64,000 bases of DNA from Prevotellaceae bacterium UBA4361. Lineage in GTDB: Bacteria > Bacteroidota > Bacteroidia > Bacteroidales > Bacteroidaceae. Numbering within the stretch: the stretch's first letter is position 1; the number at the start of each line of letters is the position of its first letter. The notes under the pieces are model-generated. The model saw nothing but the letters and a program-made list of their open reading frames with translations. It had not been told where the DNA came from and searched no databases. The position numbers were made by a program, and so were the translations under genes. The stretch covers positions 12,467-76,466 of the forward strand of contig DGSN01000018.1 in assembly GCA_002393575.1 (NCBI GenBank), given 5' to 3'. Shown here piece after piece: positions 8,955 to 18,323 of this stretch.

Positions 8955-10238
8955 ATGGCTATTTCAAGAAACACATTGCGCCAAGTGATGCTTGATAATC
9001 AAAAGGATGTAGAGCATTATGATGTGTTCCCACGAGACTATGACCTTGATTCTTTCCCCTTGCAGGTGTTTGTTGGGGTAAGACGGTCGGGCAAGTCGTT
9101 TTTGATGTTCCAAAAAATACGTCAGATGCTCAACGAGGGTCATGGTTGGGAGGATATGCTCTATCTTGATTTTGAGGACCGACGGCTTGAAGGATTTTCT
9201 GCTGATGATTTCAATCTTATTTTGGAGTGCCATCAGGAGATGTATGGAAAACGTCCGATGCTGTTTCTTGATGAAATCCAGAATGTTGATGGCTGGCAAA
9301 AGTTTGCGCGCAATTTAGCCGACAAGAAATATAGTGTTTTTATTACTGGCAGTAATGCTAAGATGCTTTCAAAGGATATTATGTCCGCTTTGGGAGGTCG
9401 GTATATTCCTGTGGAGGTCTATCCTTTTAGTTTCACGGAATATCTTGATTATCTGGCAATACCACATGCGGAACTGGAGCTTGAGGCTACGGAGTCGAAG
9501 GCACGAATGATGAATGCCTACAATGAGTATCTTGTATGGGGTGGTTTGCCTGAATCTATTCATCTGCCCGTCAAGCGTTCGTACCTTTCGAGTGTCTTTC
9601 AGAAGATTTATCTTGGCGACATCGCGCAGCGAAATGGGGTTTCAAATCCTAAATTGCTTCAGCTGTTGACTAAGAAGATTGCTGAAAGTGTCATGCAACC
9701 CATATCGTACAACCGTTTGTCGAAGATTCTTTCCAGTGTGGCAGGAAAAGTGAGCGTACCCACTGTTTCCAACTATGTAAGTTATTCTGAAGACGCATGG
9801 TTGCTTTTACGACTGAGGAACATTGCTTCTGCGTTTGCTGAAAAAGAAAGTATCTGCAAATACTATTACATTGACAACGGTTTACTTTCAATTCAGTTGT
9901 TGAATGCAGACACGCTTCTTTTGGAGAATGCTGTGGCTCTTTCTCTTTTTCGGAAATATGGGCATGACCTTGATAATGAGCGTGTTTATTTCTATAATAC
10001 CAATGTCGAGGTGGATTTCTATGTTCCAGAAGAAGAACTCGCTGTGCAAGTGTCTTACTCTTTGGAGGATGAAACGACAAGGAAGAGGGAGGTGGATGCC
10101 CTTAGTAAACTACCTGCTGTTTATCCATGCAAACGAAGGGTCATTATTACTTACGATGAGGAGAACACCATCACGGATAAGCTGGGCGACATAGAAATAA
10201 TTCCTTGCTGGAAATGGCTTTTGGATGCGGGAGTCTAA
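8955..10238 (+). CDS. AAA ATPase with DUF4143 (AAA_14) domain
   Basis: A 427-residue protein. Walker A GVRRSGKS is at about residues 41-48, Walker B MLFLDEIQNV and sensor ITGSNAKML follow. The second half matches the DUF4143 domain, with FSFTEYLDYL, EYLVWGGLPE and VDFYVPEEELAVQVSYSL. The last part resembles a PD-(D/E)xK-like fold (evDFyv..., aVQVsys). These ATPases are common in Bacteroidetes; their function is unknown and some are suspected of belonging to mobile or toxin-like modules. It precedes mcrB by 48 nt on the same strand. Confidence 0.85.
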   Translation: MAISRNTLRQVMLDNQKDVEHYDVFPRDYDLDSFPLQVFVGVRRSGKSFLMFQKIRQMLNEGHGWEDMLYLDFEDRRLEGFSADDFNLILECHQEMYGKRPMLFLDEIQNVDGWQKFARNLADKKYSVFITGSNAKMLSKDIMSALGGRYIPVEVYPFSFTEYLDYLAIPHAELELEATESKARMMNAYNEYLVWGGLPESIHLPVKRSYLSSVFQKIYLGDIAQRNGVSNPKLLQLLTKKIAESVMQPISYNRLSKILSSVAGKVSVPTVSNYVSYSEDAWLLLRLRNIASAFAEKESICKYYYIDNGLLSIQLLNADTLLLENAVALSLFRKYGHDLDNERVYFYNTNVEVDFYVPEEELAVQVSYSLEDETTRKREVDALSKLPAVYPCKRRVIITYDEENTITDKLGDIEIIPCWKWLLDAGV

Positions 10239-10286
10239 ACGATGTTTCAGCGATTGAAAAAACATGTTTGATGATTGAGCATAAGA

Positions 10287-11738
10287 ATGAATAAAGACCA
10301 GATTAATATGAAACAGTTATGGCTGTTCAAGGCAGATGATGAGGTGTCTGCATTCGACAATATGATGAATAACAATTATCTCTCAGTCTATGCTTGGGGA
10401 GAAATTGGTGATTTGAATCAGTATGCCAATGAAGAGGAAATCACGGAGGCGTTGGAGAAAAATGTTTTTGAATACAACAAGGCGGTGAATGAACGCGCGG
10501 TAAAACCGATGCATTCGGCGAATATGTTGTATGCCATGAAGCATGAAATGAGGGTTGGTGATTATGTGATTTGTAGGAAGAGTCGTGGTGACAAGTTTGT
10601 TGCAGTGGGAATCGTGGAGGGTGGTTACTTCTTTAATCTGAAAGAGGAGAAAAACAAACATTGTGTTAGGGTGAAATGGAGGCGTGTTGAATGGGATATT
10701 CATCAGATTAGGCAGGATTTTAAGGATGCTGTTCCCGAAAAGCCCCGATTGCTGAATGTGACGAAATATGACTGGGCAAAGAGAGTCATGGAATTGATTG
10801 AAGGTGCTACAGACAGCGCAGATGCGGAATCTATAAGAAACGAAGTTGTTAGAATGAAAGAAGTGGAAATTCTCAAACAAAAGAAGCAAATCGTTTTGCA
10901 AGGGGCTCCAGGCACTGGAAAGACCTATATGTCTGCTGCTATTGCTGTGGCGATTTGCGATGGGGAAGAGGCTGTGCCAACGGATAGGAAATTGCTGATG
11001 GCACGCTATCGGCAATTGGTTGACGAGCATCGCATTGCTTTCACGACTTTTCATCAGTCGATGGACTATGAGGAGTTTGTGGAAGGAATCAAACCTGTGA
11101 CGGTAGAGGGAAATGTCACCTACGAGGTGAGAAGCGGCATATTCCTTGACATGTGTAAGGAAGCTTTGAAGGCTCAGAATAGCGATAATCCTAAAGAATC
11201 GAACTATGTTCTGATTATTGATGAAATCAATCGCGCCAATATCAGTAAGGTATTAGGCGAATTGATTACTCTGCTTGAGGCAGACAAGCGTCTTGGTGAA
11301 GTGAATGAAGTGAAAGTGCACTTGCCGTATTCGAAGGAAGAGTTTGGGGTTCCTTCCAATCTTTTTATTATTGGCACGATGAATACGGCAGACCGTAGCG
11401 TGGGTTATATAGACTATGCTATCCGTCGCCGTTTTGCATTCATCACCATCAAGGCTAATCGTAGTGTTGTTGAAAATTACAATTCTTCGACATCGGGTTT
11501 CGCCTTGGAATGTTTCGACAAGGTGAAGGCATGGATGAGTGATGAGAATGTGGTGGGTGATATAGATGCCGAAGACTTGATGGTGGGCCACAGCTATTTT
11601 CTTGCAGACAGTGTTCCGGAGTTGAGGCTGAAGATGAAGTATGAAGTGATTCCTTTGCTTCGTGAATATATGAACGATGGCATTTTGAGAGCAGACATCA
11701 AGCAGGAAGTTAAAGATTGGGAAGCAGAACTCGGATGA
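10287..11738 (+). CDS. mcrB: McrB-type restriction GTPase with N-terminal PUA/EVE-like domain
   Basis: A 483-residue AAA+ GTPase. Residues 1 to about 130 form a small beta-rich domain (VGDYVICRKSRGDKFVAVGIVEGGYFF) resembling an EVE/PUA modified-base reader. It is followed by Walker A GAPGTGKT at about 206-213, Walker B VLIIDEINRANISKV, and the McrB signature MNTADRS with the arginine-finger region AIRRRFAF. McrB translocates with McrC to cut modified DNA. Start ATG 10287 was preferred to the TTG at 10275. Its stop overlaps the mcrC start (ATGA). Confidence 0.9.
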   Translation: MNKDQINMKQLWLFKADDEVSAFDNMMNNNYLSVYAWGEIGDLNQYANEEEITEALEKNVFEYNKAVNERAVKPMHSANMLYAMKHEMRVGDYVICRKSRGDKFVAVGIVEGGYFFNLKEEKNKHCVRVKWRRVEWDIHQIRQDFKDAVPEKPRLLNVTKYDWAKRVMELIEGATDSADAESIRNEVVRMKEVEILKQKKQIVLQGAPGTGKTYMSAAIAVAICDGEEAVPTDRKLLMARYRQLVDEHRIAFTTFHQSMDYEEFVEGIKPVTVEGNVTYEVRSGIFLDMCKEALKAQNSDNPKESNYVLIIDEINRANISKVLGELITLLEADKRLGEVNEVKVHLPYSKEEFGVPSNLFIIGTMNTADRSVGYIDYAIRRRFAFITIKANRSVVENYNSSTSGFALECFDKVKAWMSDENVVGDIDAEDLMVGHSYFLADSVPELRLKMKYEVIPLLREYMNDGILRADIKQEVKDWEAELG

Positions 11739-13012
11739 CGCGCATCTTATCCATAGAAGAACATAGGCCACTGACTGACAGTCCCCTTTTCCATGAGGTT
11801 TTCGACGAGAACGAGGCATTATGGAAATGCTTTCCAGATGCAACCCATGCACGGGGAAAGCAGTTGTTGGGCTGCTATGTGGAAGGTTGGCCAGCACCTG
11901 TTCCTACTGCCAGCTATCACGTAGGTCTCGCTTGGCTCAAAGAGGGAGAGGTGGCTTTGCATGTGTTCCCCAAGATAAGAGGCTTGGACTTCATGGCGAT
12001 GTTCATGACATGCTTAAAAAACAAGGATAATGAAGTGCAGGAGAAGTTGATGCATATTTATGGATTTGACTTCAAGAAACCTTCCATTGATGCTCATGGG
12101 CTGCACATCGATGTGACTCCTTTCATTATCATTCACTTCTTGTCTTTGCTTGAACCGATTGTCAAGAAGGGGTTGAAGCACAACTATGTGTTTGAGGAAG
12201 AGAATCTGCAAGGCAAGTTGAAAGGAAAGTTGGTTTTCTCTCAGCATTTCAAAAAGAACGTGCTTAACCATAGGCTTGACAAGAACTATTGTCGATACCA
12301 AGAATATTCGATTGACTGCACTGAAAACAAGATATTAAAGAAGGCACTTTCTTTTGCAGAAAGCTACATTCAGCACTATCATCTGAAAGTGTCGGACAGT
12401 CATACTCGCACGATTCAGCAGGCAAAGAGTTTGTTTTCGGAGGTAAGCGACACTTGCTTTCCTTCCGAGATAGAGCGATTCCGCGTAAATCCTTTATTCA
12501 GGGAATATGCCAGGGCTATAGGTGTGGCAAAACTGATATTGCGAAGATTTGGCTATGATGTGCAAAGGGTGGAAAGGCAGCCAAACATGGTACCTCCATT
12601 TTGGATGGATATGTCGTTGCTTTTTGAAACATACGTCCTTGGGCTGTTGTCGGAGAAGTATGGGCAAAGCATCAAATATCATATCGCTACGAATGGCAAT
12701 GAGATTGACTTTGGTAAGCCCGATGAGAAGATGATTATTGATACCAAGTATATTTATCACTGGAGGGACAGAGTCAACCACGATAACATCCGCCAGTTGT
12801 CGGGCTATGCTCGTAACAAGCAAATTCGTCGTAAACTGATGGGCGATTTGTATGAGACTGAGATATTACCTTGTATGATTATTTATCCTGCGGCAGATGG
12901 CATAGAGTTTTTCTCCAAGAACCTGCTTCTTGATGAACCATGCGAGGAAATAGAAACATATTTGAAATTTTACAGGTTGGGCATTCGGTTGCCAATTCAA
13001 TCTTGCGTTTAA
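11735..13012 (+). CDS. mcrC: McrC-type restriction endonuclease subunit
   Basis: A 425-residue protein with the McrC layout: an N-terminal beta domain (about 1-130, VGLAWLKEGEVALHVFPKI) and a C-terminal PD-(D/E)xK nuclease. The catalytic residues are visible as IDFGKPDEKMIIDTKY. It cuts DNA when driven by McrB. The start ATG 11735 overlaps the mcrB stop by four bases, so the two are translationally coupled. A further in-frame codon at 11717 would only add six residues inside mcrB. Confidence 0.88.
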   Translation: MTRILSIEEHRPLTDSPLFHEVFDENEALWKCFPDATHARGKQLLGCYVEGWPAPVPTASYHVGLAWLKEGEVALHVFPKIRGLDFMAMFMTCLKNKDNEVQEKLMHIYGFDFKKPSIDAHGLHIDVTPFIIIHFLSLLEPIVKKGLKHNYVFEEENLQGKLKGKLVFSQHFKKNVLNHRLDKNYCRYQEYSIDCTENKILKKALSFAESYIQHYHLKVSDSHTRTIQQAKSLFSEVSDTCFPSEIERFRVNPLFREYARAIGVAKLILRRFGYDVQRVERQPNMVPPFWMDMSLLFETYVLGLLSEKYGQSIKYHIATNGNEIDFGKPDEKMIIDTKYIYHWRDRVNHDNIRQLSGYARNKQIRRKLMGDLYETEILPCMIIYPAADGIEFFSKNLLLDEPCEEIETYLKFYRLGIRLPIQSCV

Positions 13013-13025
13013 TTATTTTGAAAAG

Positions 13026-13679
13026 ATGATATATTCTTGCGTACAACTGATTGAGTATGTTCATGAGGTGGGATTTCTGCCTTTGTTGGACAGTGGTATT
13101 CCTGGGTTCTCAGCCGAGGATGTGGTGGATGAAGATTGTAGATACGTGACGTTTCCCGAAGGGGGATGGGACTGGCCGCTGTGGAAGTGGAAAGGACAGG
13201 TGGTGACGGATGGCGGCTGCATGTATGGCAAATTCTTCAGAAAGAAAGCTGGATTTATCAGCAAGGAGTGGTGGCCCGATTTCTTCAACTATCGCCGCAG
13301 CGTGAACCCTGCTCCTGCAGAGGGAAGCATTGAAGACACGATTCTCAATGTGCTGAGCATTCACGGCAGTCTTATCACTCGCGACTTGCGTGCTGCCTGT
13401 GGGTTCATGGGACCGAATATGCGCAGTCGGTTCGATGCATATATCACACGCTTACAGATGGGCTGCTACATCGTGACGGAGGATTTTATCTATCCTACTG
13501 ATAAACACGGACAGGAATACGGATGGGGATTGTCGTTGCTTACCACGCCTGAACAACTGTATGGGCGAGAGGCTTGCGAATGTGAGCGAACGCCGATGGA
13601 GTCGCGCCAACGCATTTTTGAGCATCTGCACTCCGTTCTGCCCAATGCTACGGAACAACAAATCGCTCGCCTTATCTGA
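13026..13679 (+). CDS. AlkZ-related protein (putative winged-helix DNA-binding)
   Basis: 217 residues. The N-terminal half is rich in Trp and Gly (WDWPLWKWKG, CMYGKFFRKKAGFISKEWWPDF). The second half looks like a winged-helix segment (TILNVLSIHGSLITRDLRAACG, FDAYITRLQMGCYIVTEDF). This matches, from memory, the 'AlkZ-related' family of Bacteroidetes, distantly similar to DNA glycosylases of the AlkZ/YcaQ group. The function is not established. It starts 13 nt after mcrC, so it is probably in the same transcript and may take part in sensing or repairing modified DNA. Confidence 0.6.
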   Translation: MIYSCVQLIEYVHEVGFLPLLDSGIPGFSAEDVVDEDCRYVTFPEGGWDWPLWKWKGQVVTDGGCMYGKFFRKKAGFISKEWWPDFFNYRRSVNPAPAEGSIEDTILNVLSIHGSLITRDLRAACGFMGPNMRSRFDAYITRLQMGCYIVTEDFIYPTDKHGQEYGWGLSLLTTPEQLYGREACECERTPMESRQRIFEHLHSVLPNATEQQIARLI

Positions 13680-13718
13680 GTTTCTCCTTATTTATTATTT
13701 ACAATAAACGCAATCATT

Positions 13719-14672
13719 ATGATTACTGTTCCAACATTCGATGTTCTTGCCAAGTTGGCAGAGTATTTCATGGCTGTTCCCTACAATGTGACGCCGCAGG
13801 GTCTCTATACAGCCAGTTCGCTTTATGAGGGTTTGCTGAATGACGATTCTGTTCCTATTGGTGACTGCTACGACCAGAAGGTGTATGAATACTATCTGAG
13901 CATGGGAAAACATGCTACTTACGAGCGTGAAATGCTGGGGCGTTCGTTGCACGACTATGCGATAGGCAAGGCGCTCGACAAGTATCTGACGCAGTACGAC
14001 CGCTTGAAAGTGGTGGGTGTGATGGGTGGACATGGGATGTTGCGAACGGAAAACACCTATCGCGAAATTGTCCTGATGAGTAAGGAACTCACTGAGCGCT
14101 TTTCGCTGATGGTGACGGGAGGCGGTCCGGGCGCGATGGAAGCCACGCACTTGGGAGCATGGATGGCTGGAAGAAGCGTGGAGGAAGTGGATGAGGCGTT
14201 GGAAATGCTGCGGGTGGCTCCTTCGTTCAAGGATGAGGAGTGGTTGCGGTCGGCATTTCGGGTGATGCGTCGTTTCCCACAGCACGTATTCCGCAGTTTG
14301 GGCTTACCAACTTGGCTCTATGGCCATGAGCCTTCCACGCCGTTTGCCACGGACATTGCCAAATTCTTCGACAACAGTATTCGCGAGGATTCCATCTTGA
14401 CCATCGCTTTCGGAGGAATCATCTTCACGCCAGGCAGTGCGGGCACCATGCAGGAGGTGTTCCAAGAAGCGGTGCAGAACCACTATCTGAGCTTTGGTCT
14501 GTCGTCGCCGATGATTTTCCTTGGGCAACAGTTTTGGGACGAGGAAATGCCTGTCTATCCTTTCTTGGAAGACTTGGTGAAGAAAGGAAAATACAAGAAC
14601 TTGAACTTGGTGCTGGTTGACACGGGGCACGATGCCGTGCAGGAATTGCTCCGTTTCAGAAATAAAGAGTAG
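13719..14672 (+). CDS. LOG-family protein (nucleotide 5'-monophosphate phosphoribohydrolase-like)
   Basis: 317 residues with a Rossmann-like core: VVGVMGGHGM, then MVTGGGPGAMEATHLGAW, then TIAFGGIIFTPGSAGTMQEVFQEA. The last replaces the usual PGGxGTxxE with PGSAGTMQE, keeping the Gly, Thr and Glu. LOG proteins split nucleotide monophosphates; in plants they make cytokinins, in bacteria the role is less clear. The protein is longer than the usual 180-250 residues because of an N-terminal extension of about 90 residues. It ends three bases before the convergent small gene. Confidence 0.8.
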   Translation: MITVPTFDVLAKLAEYFMAVPYNVTPQGLYTASSLYEGLLNDDSVPIGDCYDQKVYEYYLSMGKHATYEREMLGRSLHDYAIGKALDKYLTQYDRLKVVGVMGGHGMLRTENTYREIVLMSKELTERFSLMVTGGGPGAMEATHLGAWMAGRSVEEVDEALEMLRVAPSFKDEEWLRSAFRVMRRFPQHVFRSLGLPTWLYGHEPSTPFATDIAKFFDNSIREDSILTIAFGGIIFTPGSAGTMQEVFQEAVQNHYLSFGLSSPMIFLGQQFWDEEMPVYPFLEDLVKKGKYKNLNLVLVDTGHDAVQELLRFRNKE

Positions 14673-14675
14673 GGT

Positions 14676-14870
14676 TCAATGGCGGAGCCGTTCCATGAAA
14701 TCTTTCAGAATGGCTTCGCGTTCTTCGGCAGTGGTTTGCGGAAAATGTTCAGCAAGAATCTCTTTGAGGGCTTGTTCTGCCTTCGTGCGCATCTGTGCCT
14801 TGCCTGCTCGCAAACCTGTGGAGAGGTCGGTCTTGGGGAGAAGTTGTCGGTTGAAATTGCCGTCGCTCAT
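14676..14870 (-). CDS. Small conserved hypothetical protein (64 aa)
   Basis: 64 residues beginning MSDGNFNRQLLPKTDLSTGL, then a helical, charged remainder with AEHFPQTTAEEREAILKDF. I recognise it only as the type of small protein conserved in Bacteroidales. The longer frame from 14951 was rejected because its extra 27 residues are encoded by a heptamer repeat. It lies downstream of the radical SAM gene on the same strand. Confidence 0.65.
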   Translation of the reverse strand: MSDGNFNRQLLPKTDLSTGLRAGKAQMRTKAEQALKEILAEHFPQTTAEEREAILKDFMERLRH

Positions 14871-14871
14871 G

Positions 14872-14935
14872 GAGAGGGAAATGAGGAATGAAGAATGAGA
14901 AAATGAAGAATGAAAGAATGATGAATGAAGAATCA
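14872..14935. repeat. ATTCTTC-type heptamer array
   Basis: Units of GAATGAA/GAATGAG in 7-nt steps fill the gap between the small gene and the radical SAM gene. The same family occurs at 27672-27725, 41165-41220 and 56590-56742. Confidence 0.65.
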
Positions 14936-15787
14936 GTAGGACACTTGGCATGGGATGCCGAGCGACTGTACGCGGTCACCGATGTTGTCGAGTTCGGCAG
15001 GGGTGGCTTTCTCAAGCAGCGGTGAAGGCGTGGTGCGGTCGATGGTGTAAATCATCACTTCGGATGGACGGATGAGCTGGATGGCTTCGAGCCACGGAAG
15101 GACGAATTCATCGGAAACATTCGACACATCTTTGCCCTTGTGGGTGCCTCTCATGAACATGGTTTGCACGATGCACTTGCCTTGGAATTCTGCCATGCGA
15201 TGGATGATTTTCTCGATGTTGTACTGCGTGGAAATAGGTCTGTCAACGAGTCGGATGTAGTCGGGGTTGATGGTGTCGATTTTGAGGATGTTGTTATCAA
15301 CCTTGAGAAGTGCATCGAACACGTCCTGACGGAAAATGCGGGTGGCATTGCTCAGCACACTGATTTTGGCTTTGGGAAAATACTCGTTGCGCAACTGGAT
15401 GACATCGTCGATGATGTCGGCAAAGCGTGGGTGCATGGTGGGTTCGCCGTTGCCTGCAAAGGTGATGACATCGGGCTTGGGTCCCTGTTCTTTCATTTCC
15501 TGTAGCTTTGCCTGGAGAGCTTGGCGAACGGCTGTGCGGGTGGGAAACTTCTGATGAGGCGGAAAACTCTTGTTGTAGCCACATTCGCAGTAGATGCAGT
15601 CGAACGAACATACCTTTCCGTCGCCAGGCAGGAGGTTGATGCCGAGCGACACACCGAGTCGGCGACTGTGGATGGGTCCGAAGATGGGGCTTGGGAAGAT
15701 GATGCCTCGCTTTCCTTCGGTTTCGGACGAATAGACGATGGTGCCGTCTTGCCGTTGTGTTCCTTTGTTTTCTTCGTCTTTGTTCAT
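14933..15787 (-). CDS. Radical SAM protein (COG0731-like)
   Basis: 284 residues. The cluster motif CSFDCIYCECG carries the CxxxCxxC that binds the 4Fe-4S cluster with S-adenosylmethionine. It is preceded by FGPIHSRRLGVSLGINLLP and followed by VITFAGNGEPTMHPRF, both typical of the COG0731 group, whose substrate is unknown. The last 30 residues may form a small helical cap. The gene ends within the heptamer array upstream of the 64-aa gene. Confidence 0.85.
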   Translation of the reverse strand: MNKDEENKGTQRQDGTIVYSSETEGKRGIIFPSPIFGPIHSRRLGVSLGINLLPGDGKVCSFDCIYCECGYNKSFPPHQKFPTRTAVRQALQAKLQEMKEQGPKPDVITFAGNGEPTMHPRFADIIDDVIQLRNEYFPKAKISVLSNATRIFRQDVFDALLKVDNNILKIDTINPDYIRLVDRPISTQYNIEKIIHRMAEFQGKCIVQTMFMRGTHKGKDVSNVSDEFVLPWLEAIQLIRPSEVMIYTIDRTTPSPLLEKATPAELDNIGDRVQSLGIPCQVSY

Positions 15788-15866
15788 GTCGGCGTTTCCT
15801 TTCCTTTTTAGTTTCTTTTTACCTTGGGGTGGCTAAAAATAAGAAGCAATGTGTGAAAAACAAGGC

Positions 15867-15902
15867 ACCGGTTCATCACGAACCGATGCCTCCCTATTTT
15901 TA
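15867..15902 (-). terminator. Hairpin, probable bidirectional terminator
   Basis: GGCA-cc-GGTTC-atcac-GAACC-ga-TGCC forms a stable stem. On the minus strand it is followed by TTGTTTTT, on the plus strand by TCCCTATTTTT. It lies between the minus-strand secreted-protein cluster and the radical SAM gene. The rest of 15788-16114 is AT-rich without a supported gene. Confidence 0.6.
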
Positions 15903-16114
15903 ACCTAAACCTTAACTATGAAAAAATCTAATTTTTTCGTATGCAAATTTGCAAATAAACTTTTTTATATCCAAATATTATGCAAATTATTTTTCAATAT
16001 TTTTTCTATTTGCCTAAATAATCCTTGTTTTAGGGGTGTAAAACAGAGATTTGCTGTTTGGATTTGTCATATTTCTGCTTTCTTTGCTTTTGTCAAGGGA
16101 TGGGTTGAGCGTTA

Positions 16115-18081
16115 TTAACGAACCACTTTCATAGTCTTACTGCCTTTCTTCTGAATGAAAATGCCGTGACCGAGGCTCGATTCATTGATACGGATGCCGT
16201 CGAGCGTGAAGAACTCAGCCTTGGCGTGTGCATCGTCGGTGTGGAGCGTTGCAATGCCGCTTGCGATGCCTGTGAGCGAAACGTCAGCAGCGTTTGTCAC
16301 GTCGATGTTGTCGAGGGTGGAGTTTTCATTCACGGTTTTCGAAACAAAAGCGATGGCTTTCATGTTCTCGATGTTCCAGCCTTCGCCTGTGTCGATGGTG
16401 AAGCTCTTCGTGAAGCGAAGTCCGTTCCACGTGATTTCATCGCCGAAGTCGGCTGTTGCCACATAGCGAAGCACATGGTTGTGAACATAGTTTTCACACA
16501 TTGAGTAAGAGCAATCCTGCGGACCAACCACATTGTCCTCGGTGAGGTAGAGTGTGACAGCGCCGTTCTGGAAAATCTTGCTGAAATCGCCTGTACGTGT
16601 TCCGCTTACTTCAATCGTTATCTTTCCCGTTTTCTCGTCGTAGGAAGTTGGTTTCACGGTGAGCGAGCAGAAGGCAGGAGAGAGCGAGTTGATGTAGTTC
16701 ACGATTTCGTTCACGTAGCCCGAATAGCCAATCATGTTGAATGTCAGAGGCAGGTCGATGGTTTCGGCACCTGGCATCATGAAACGGTTGACAAGCATGG
16801 TTGGAACCGCATTGAGTCCGTAAGAGGAAGCGTAGTTGATGGCAACAGGCAGTGCGTTCAGGTCGGCATATTCTTCGCCGAAGAAGTCGCCGTGAATGAA
16901 CACTGGTGCAATGTCGGAACGTGTGGACATCATGCGCTCCAGGATTTCCGTTTCGAGCGAGTCGGCTTGGCTATACTGGTTGCAGAACACTTCCATCAGA
17001 ATCTTACTGCGAGTGGCACCATTGCTGTAGATGGCAAAGGAAGAAGCCACAGCATCATCGTCGGTTGTGCCTTCGCTCATGGCTGTGCCATCAGCAGTGC
17101 CGAGGGCACGAAGCACCAGCGAGTGCTGACCTGCTGCGAGACCAAATTCCGACAGTTTGATGCCTTGCTTGAGAGAAGACGTTCTGCCAGTGATGCTTTC
17201 TTGGATGGCAAGTTGGAAGCTCTTGGTCTCGTCCCCGTCGAAGATGCCTTGCAGCGTGAGCGAAGGGATGTCCTTGATGCCCGAACTGGAGAGTTCCACG
17301 TAGAAATAGAGTGAGTCGTTCTCCGAACTCTTGTAGTAGCGACCGTCGGTGGAGAAGTTCTTCAGCGTTACGTCGTAGTCGGGCAGGTTGCCTTCCACAA
17401 TCAACTGGATGGCAAGTGTGCCATAGTTGGATGTGCCGTCGTACCAATAGCCGTTGGACTCGTAGAGGAAACCGTAGGTGGAACTGAGGTCTGTGGTGCA
17501 GATAGATCCTTGGTTGTCTGCCATTTCTACGGTTGCACCCATGTAGAAATCCTGCTCGTTGCCAGTAATCATGTAAGGCTTGGAGAAAACGATGTCGTTC
17601 CAGCCTTCGGTGAACGTAGAAGACTGTCCTGTGGCGAGATTCACCACGGGCGTTGCACTTGGGTCTTCAGAAATCCATCCTTCTACCGAGGCAACGGAAG
17701 CAGTCTTTGCCAATCCGATGCGTACCCCGTGATATTGCACCCCGTGTATTTCTTCAAGAAGTCAACGGAGAGATGGGCGCACACTTTGGTGGTTCCTGCT
17801 CCGAGGGCAAGCGTGTAAGCAAGGGGAGTATCGTCCGTGACATTGCCCACATGCAGCTGACCAGCTTTGCGAACGGTAGGAACAGCCTTCTTGCCGTTTG
17901 TTGTTACTTGACTCAGGTTTGTTTCCTGCTTCGTGAATGCTTGTTGGGAAACTTTGCTTGGCACAAGCTGAATCTGTGCCTTTCTGCTGTTTGCTATGCT
18001 CGACTGAGCAGAGACAGTTGTGGCGGCTGAAAATGCCGCCACAACCATCAGAGTTTTTGTTGATTCAAAAAAATTCATCAA
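16115..18081 (-). pseudogene. Omp28-related secreted protein, interrupted by a one-base frameshift
   Basis: Two overlapping minus-strand frames join into one protein of about 655 residues. The N-terminal part (from ATG 18081) has a signal peptide MMNFFESTKTLMVVAAFSA... ending TVSAQ. It reads through ...KKYTGCNITG, and the next segment VRIGLAKTASVASVEGWIS continues in the other frame. Adding one G to the GGGG run (plus-strand CCCC 17725-17728) restores a single frame. The later part contains MEVFCNQYSQADSLETEIL and VFIHGDFFGEEYADL, typical of the Omp28 (thioredoxin-like) group. The C-terminus ends GIFIQKKGSKTMKVVR, like other secreted proteins here. The shift may be a real mutation, a slippage site or an assembly error. 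Confidence 0.75.
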
Positions 18082-18133
18082 TGATTATTTAGTTGTTTTT
18101 ACGTAGAGTTTATGGAATGTGCAGAAGAATAAT

Positions 18134-18301
18134 CTACCAGAGTCCTTCTTTGTTCCAAGAATCATTCGACTTAGTGGCAAATTCTCCATTATATTCTTCG
18201 TCCGATGGTGTAGTGGTAAACCCATTGCTTGCTGGTTCGAAGTAAGTTTGCAATGAAGGACAGATCACTTCGGAATTTGGCTTAATATACTCTTTTTTCA
18301 T
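18134..18301 (-). CDS. Small peptide, paralogue 2 (55 aa)
   Basis: A 55-residue reading frame starting MKKEYIKPNSEVICPSLQTY and ending in EEYNGEFATKSNDSWNKEGLW-like sequence. It shares the start MKKEYIKPN, the central TPSDEEY and the end ...GLW with the next gene. It has no hydrophobic signal peptide. It lies 23 nt downstream of paralogue 1 and 52 nt upstream of the Omp28-like gene on the same strand. Bacteroidales genomes contain many small peptides beginning MKKxYxKP; their function is unknown to me. Confidence 0.75.
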   Translation of the reverse strand: MKKEYIKPNSEVICPSLQTYFEPASNGFTTTPSDEEYNGEFATKSNDSWNKEGLW

Positions 18302-18323
18302 AAACTTATCGTTTTTTTAGCAA

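Noticed and set aside
15918..16118. Short reading frame beginning MKKSNFFVCK
   Set aside because: AT-rich, no homologous features, and convergent with a real gene end; probably chance.
18195..18230. tRNA-like string GGTGTAGTGGTAA
   Set aside because: It lies inside the reverse strand of the small-peptide gene and has no acceptor stem or T-loop.
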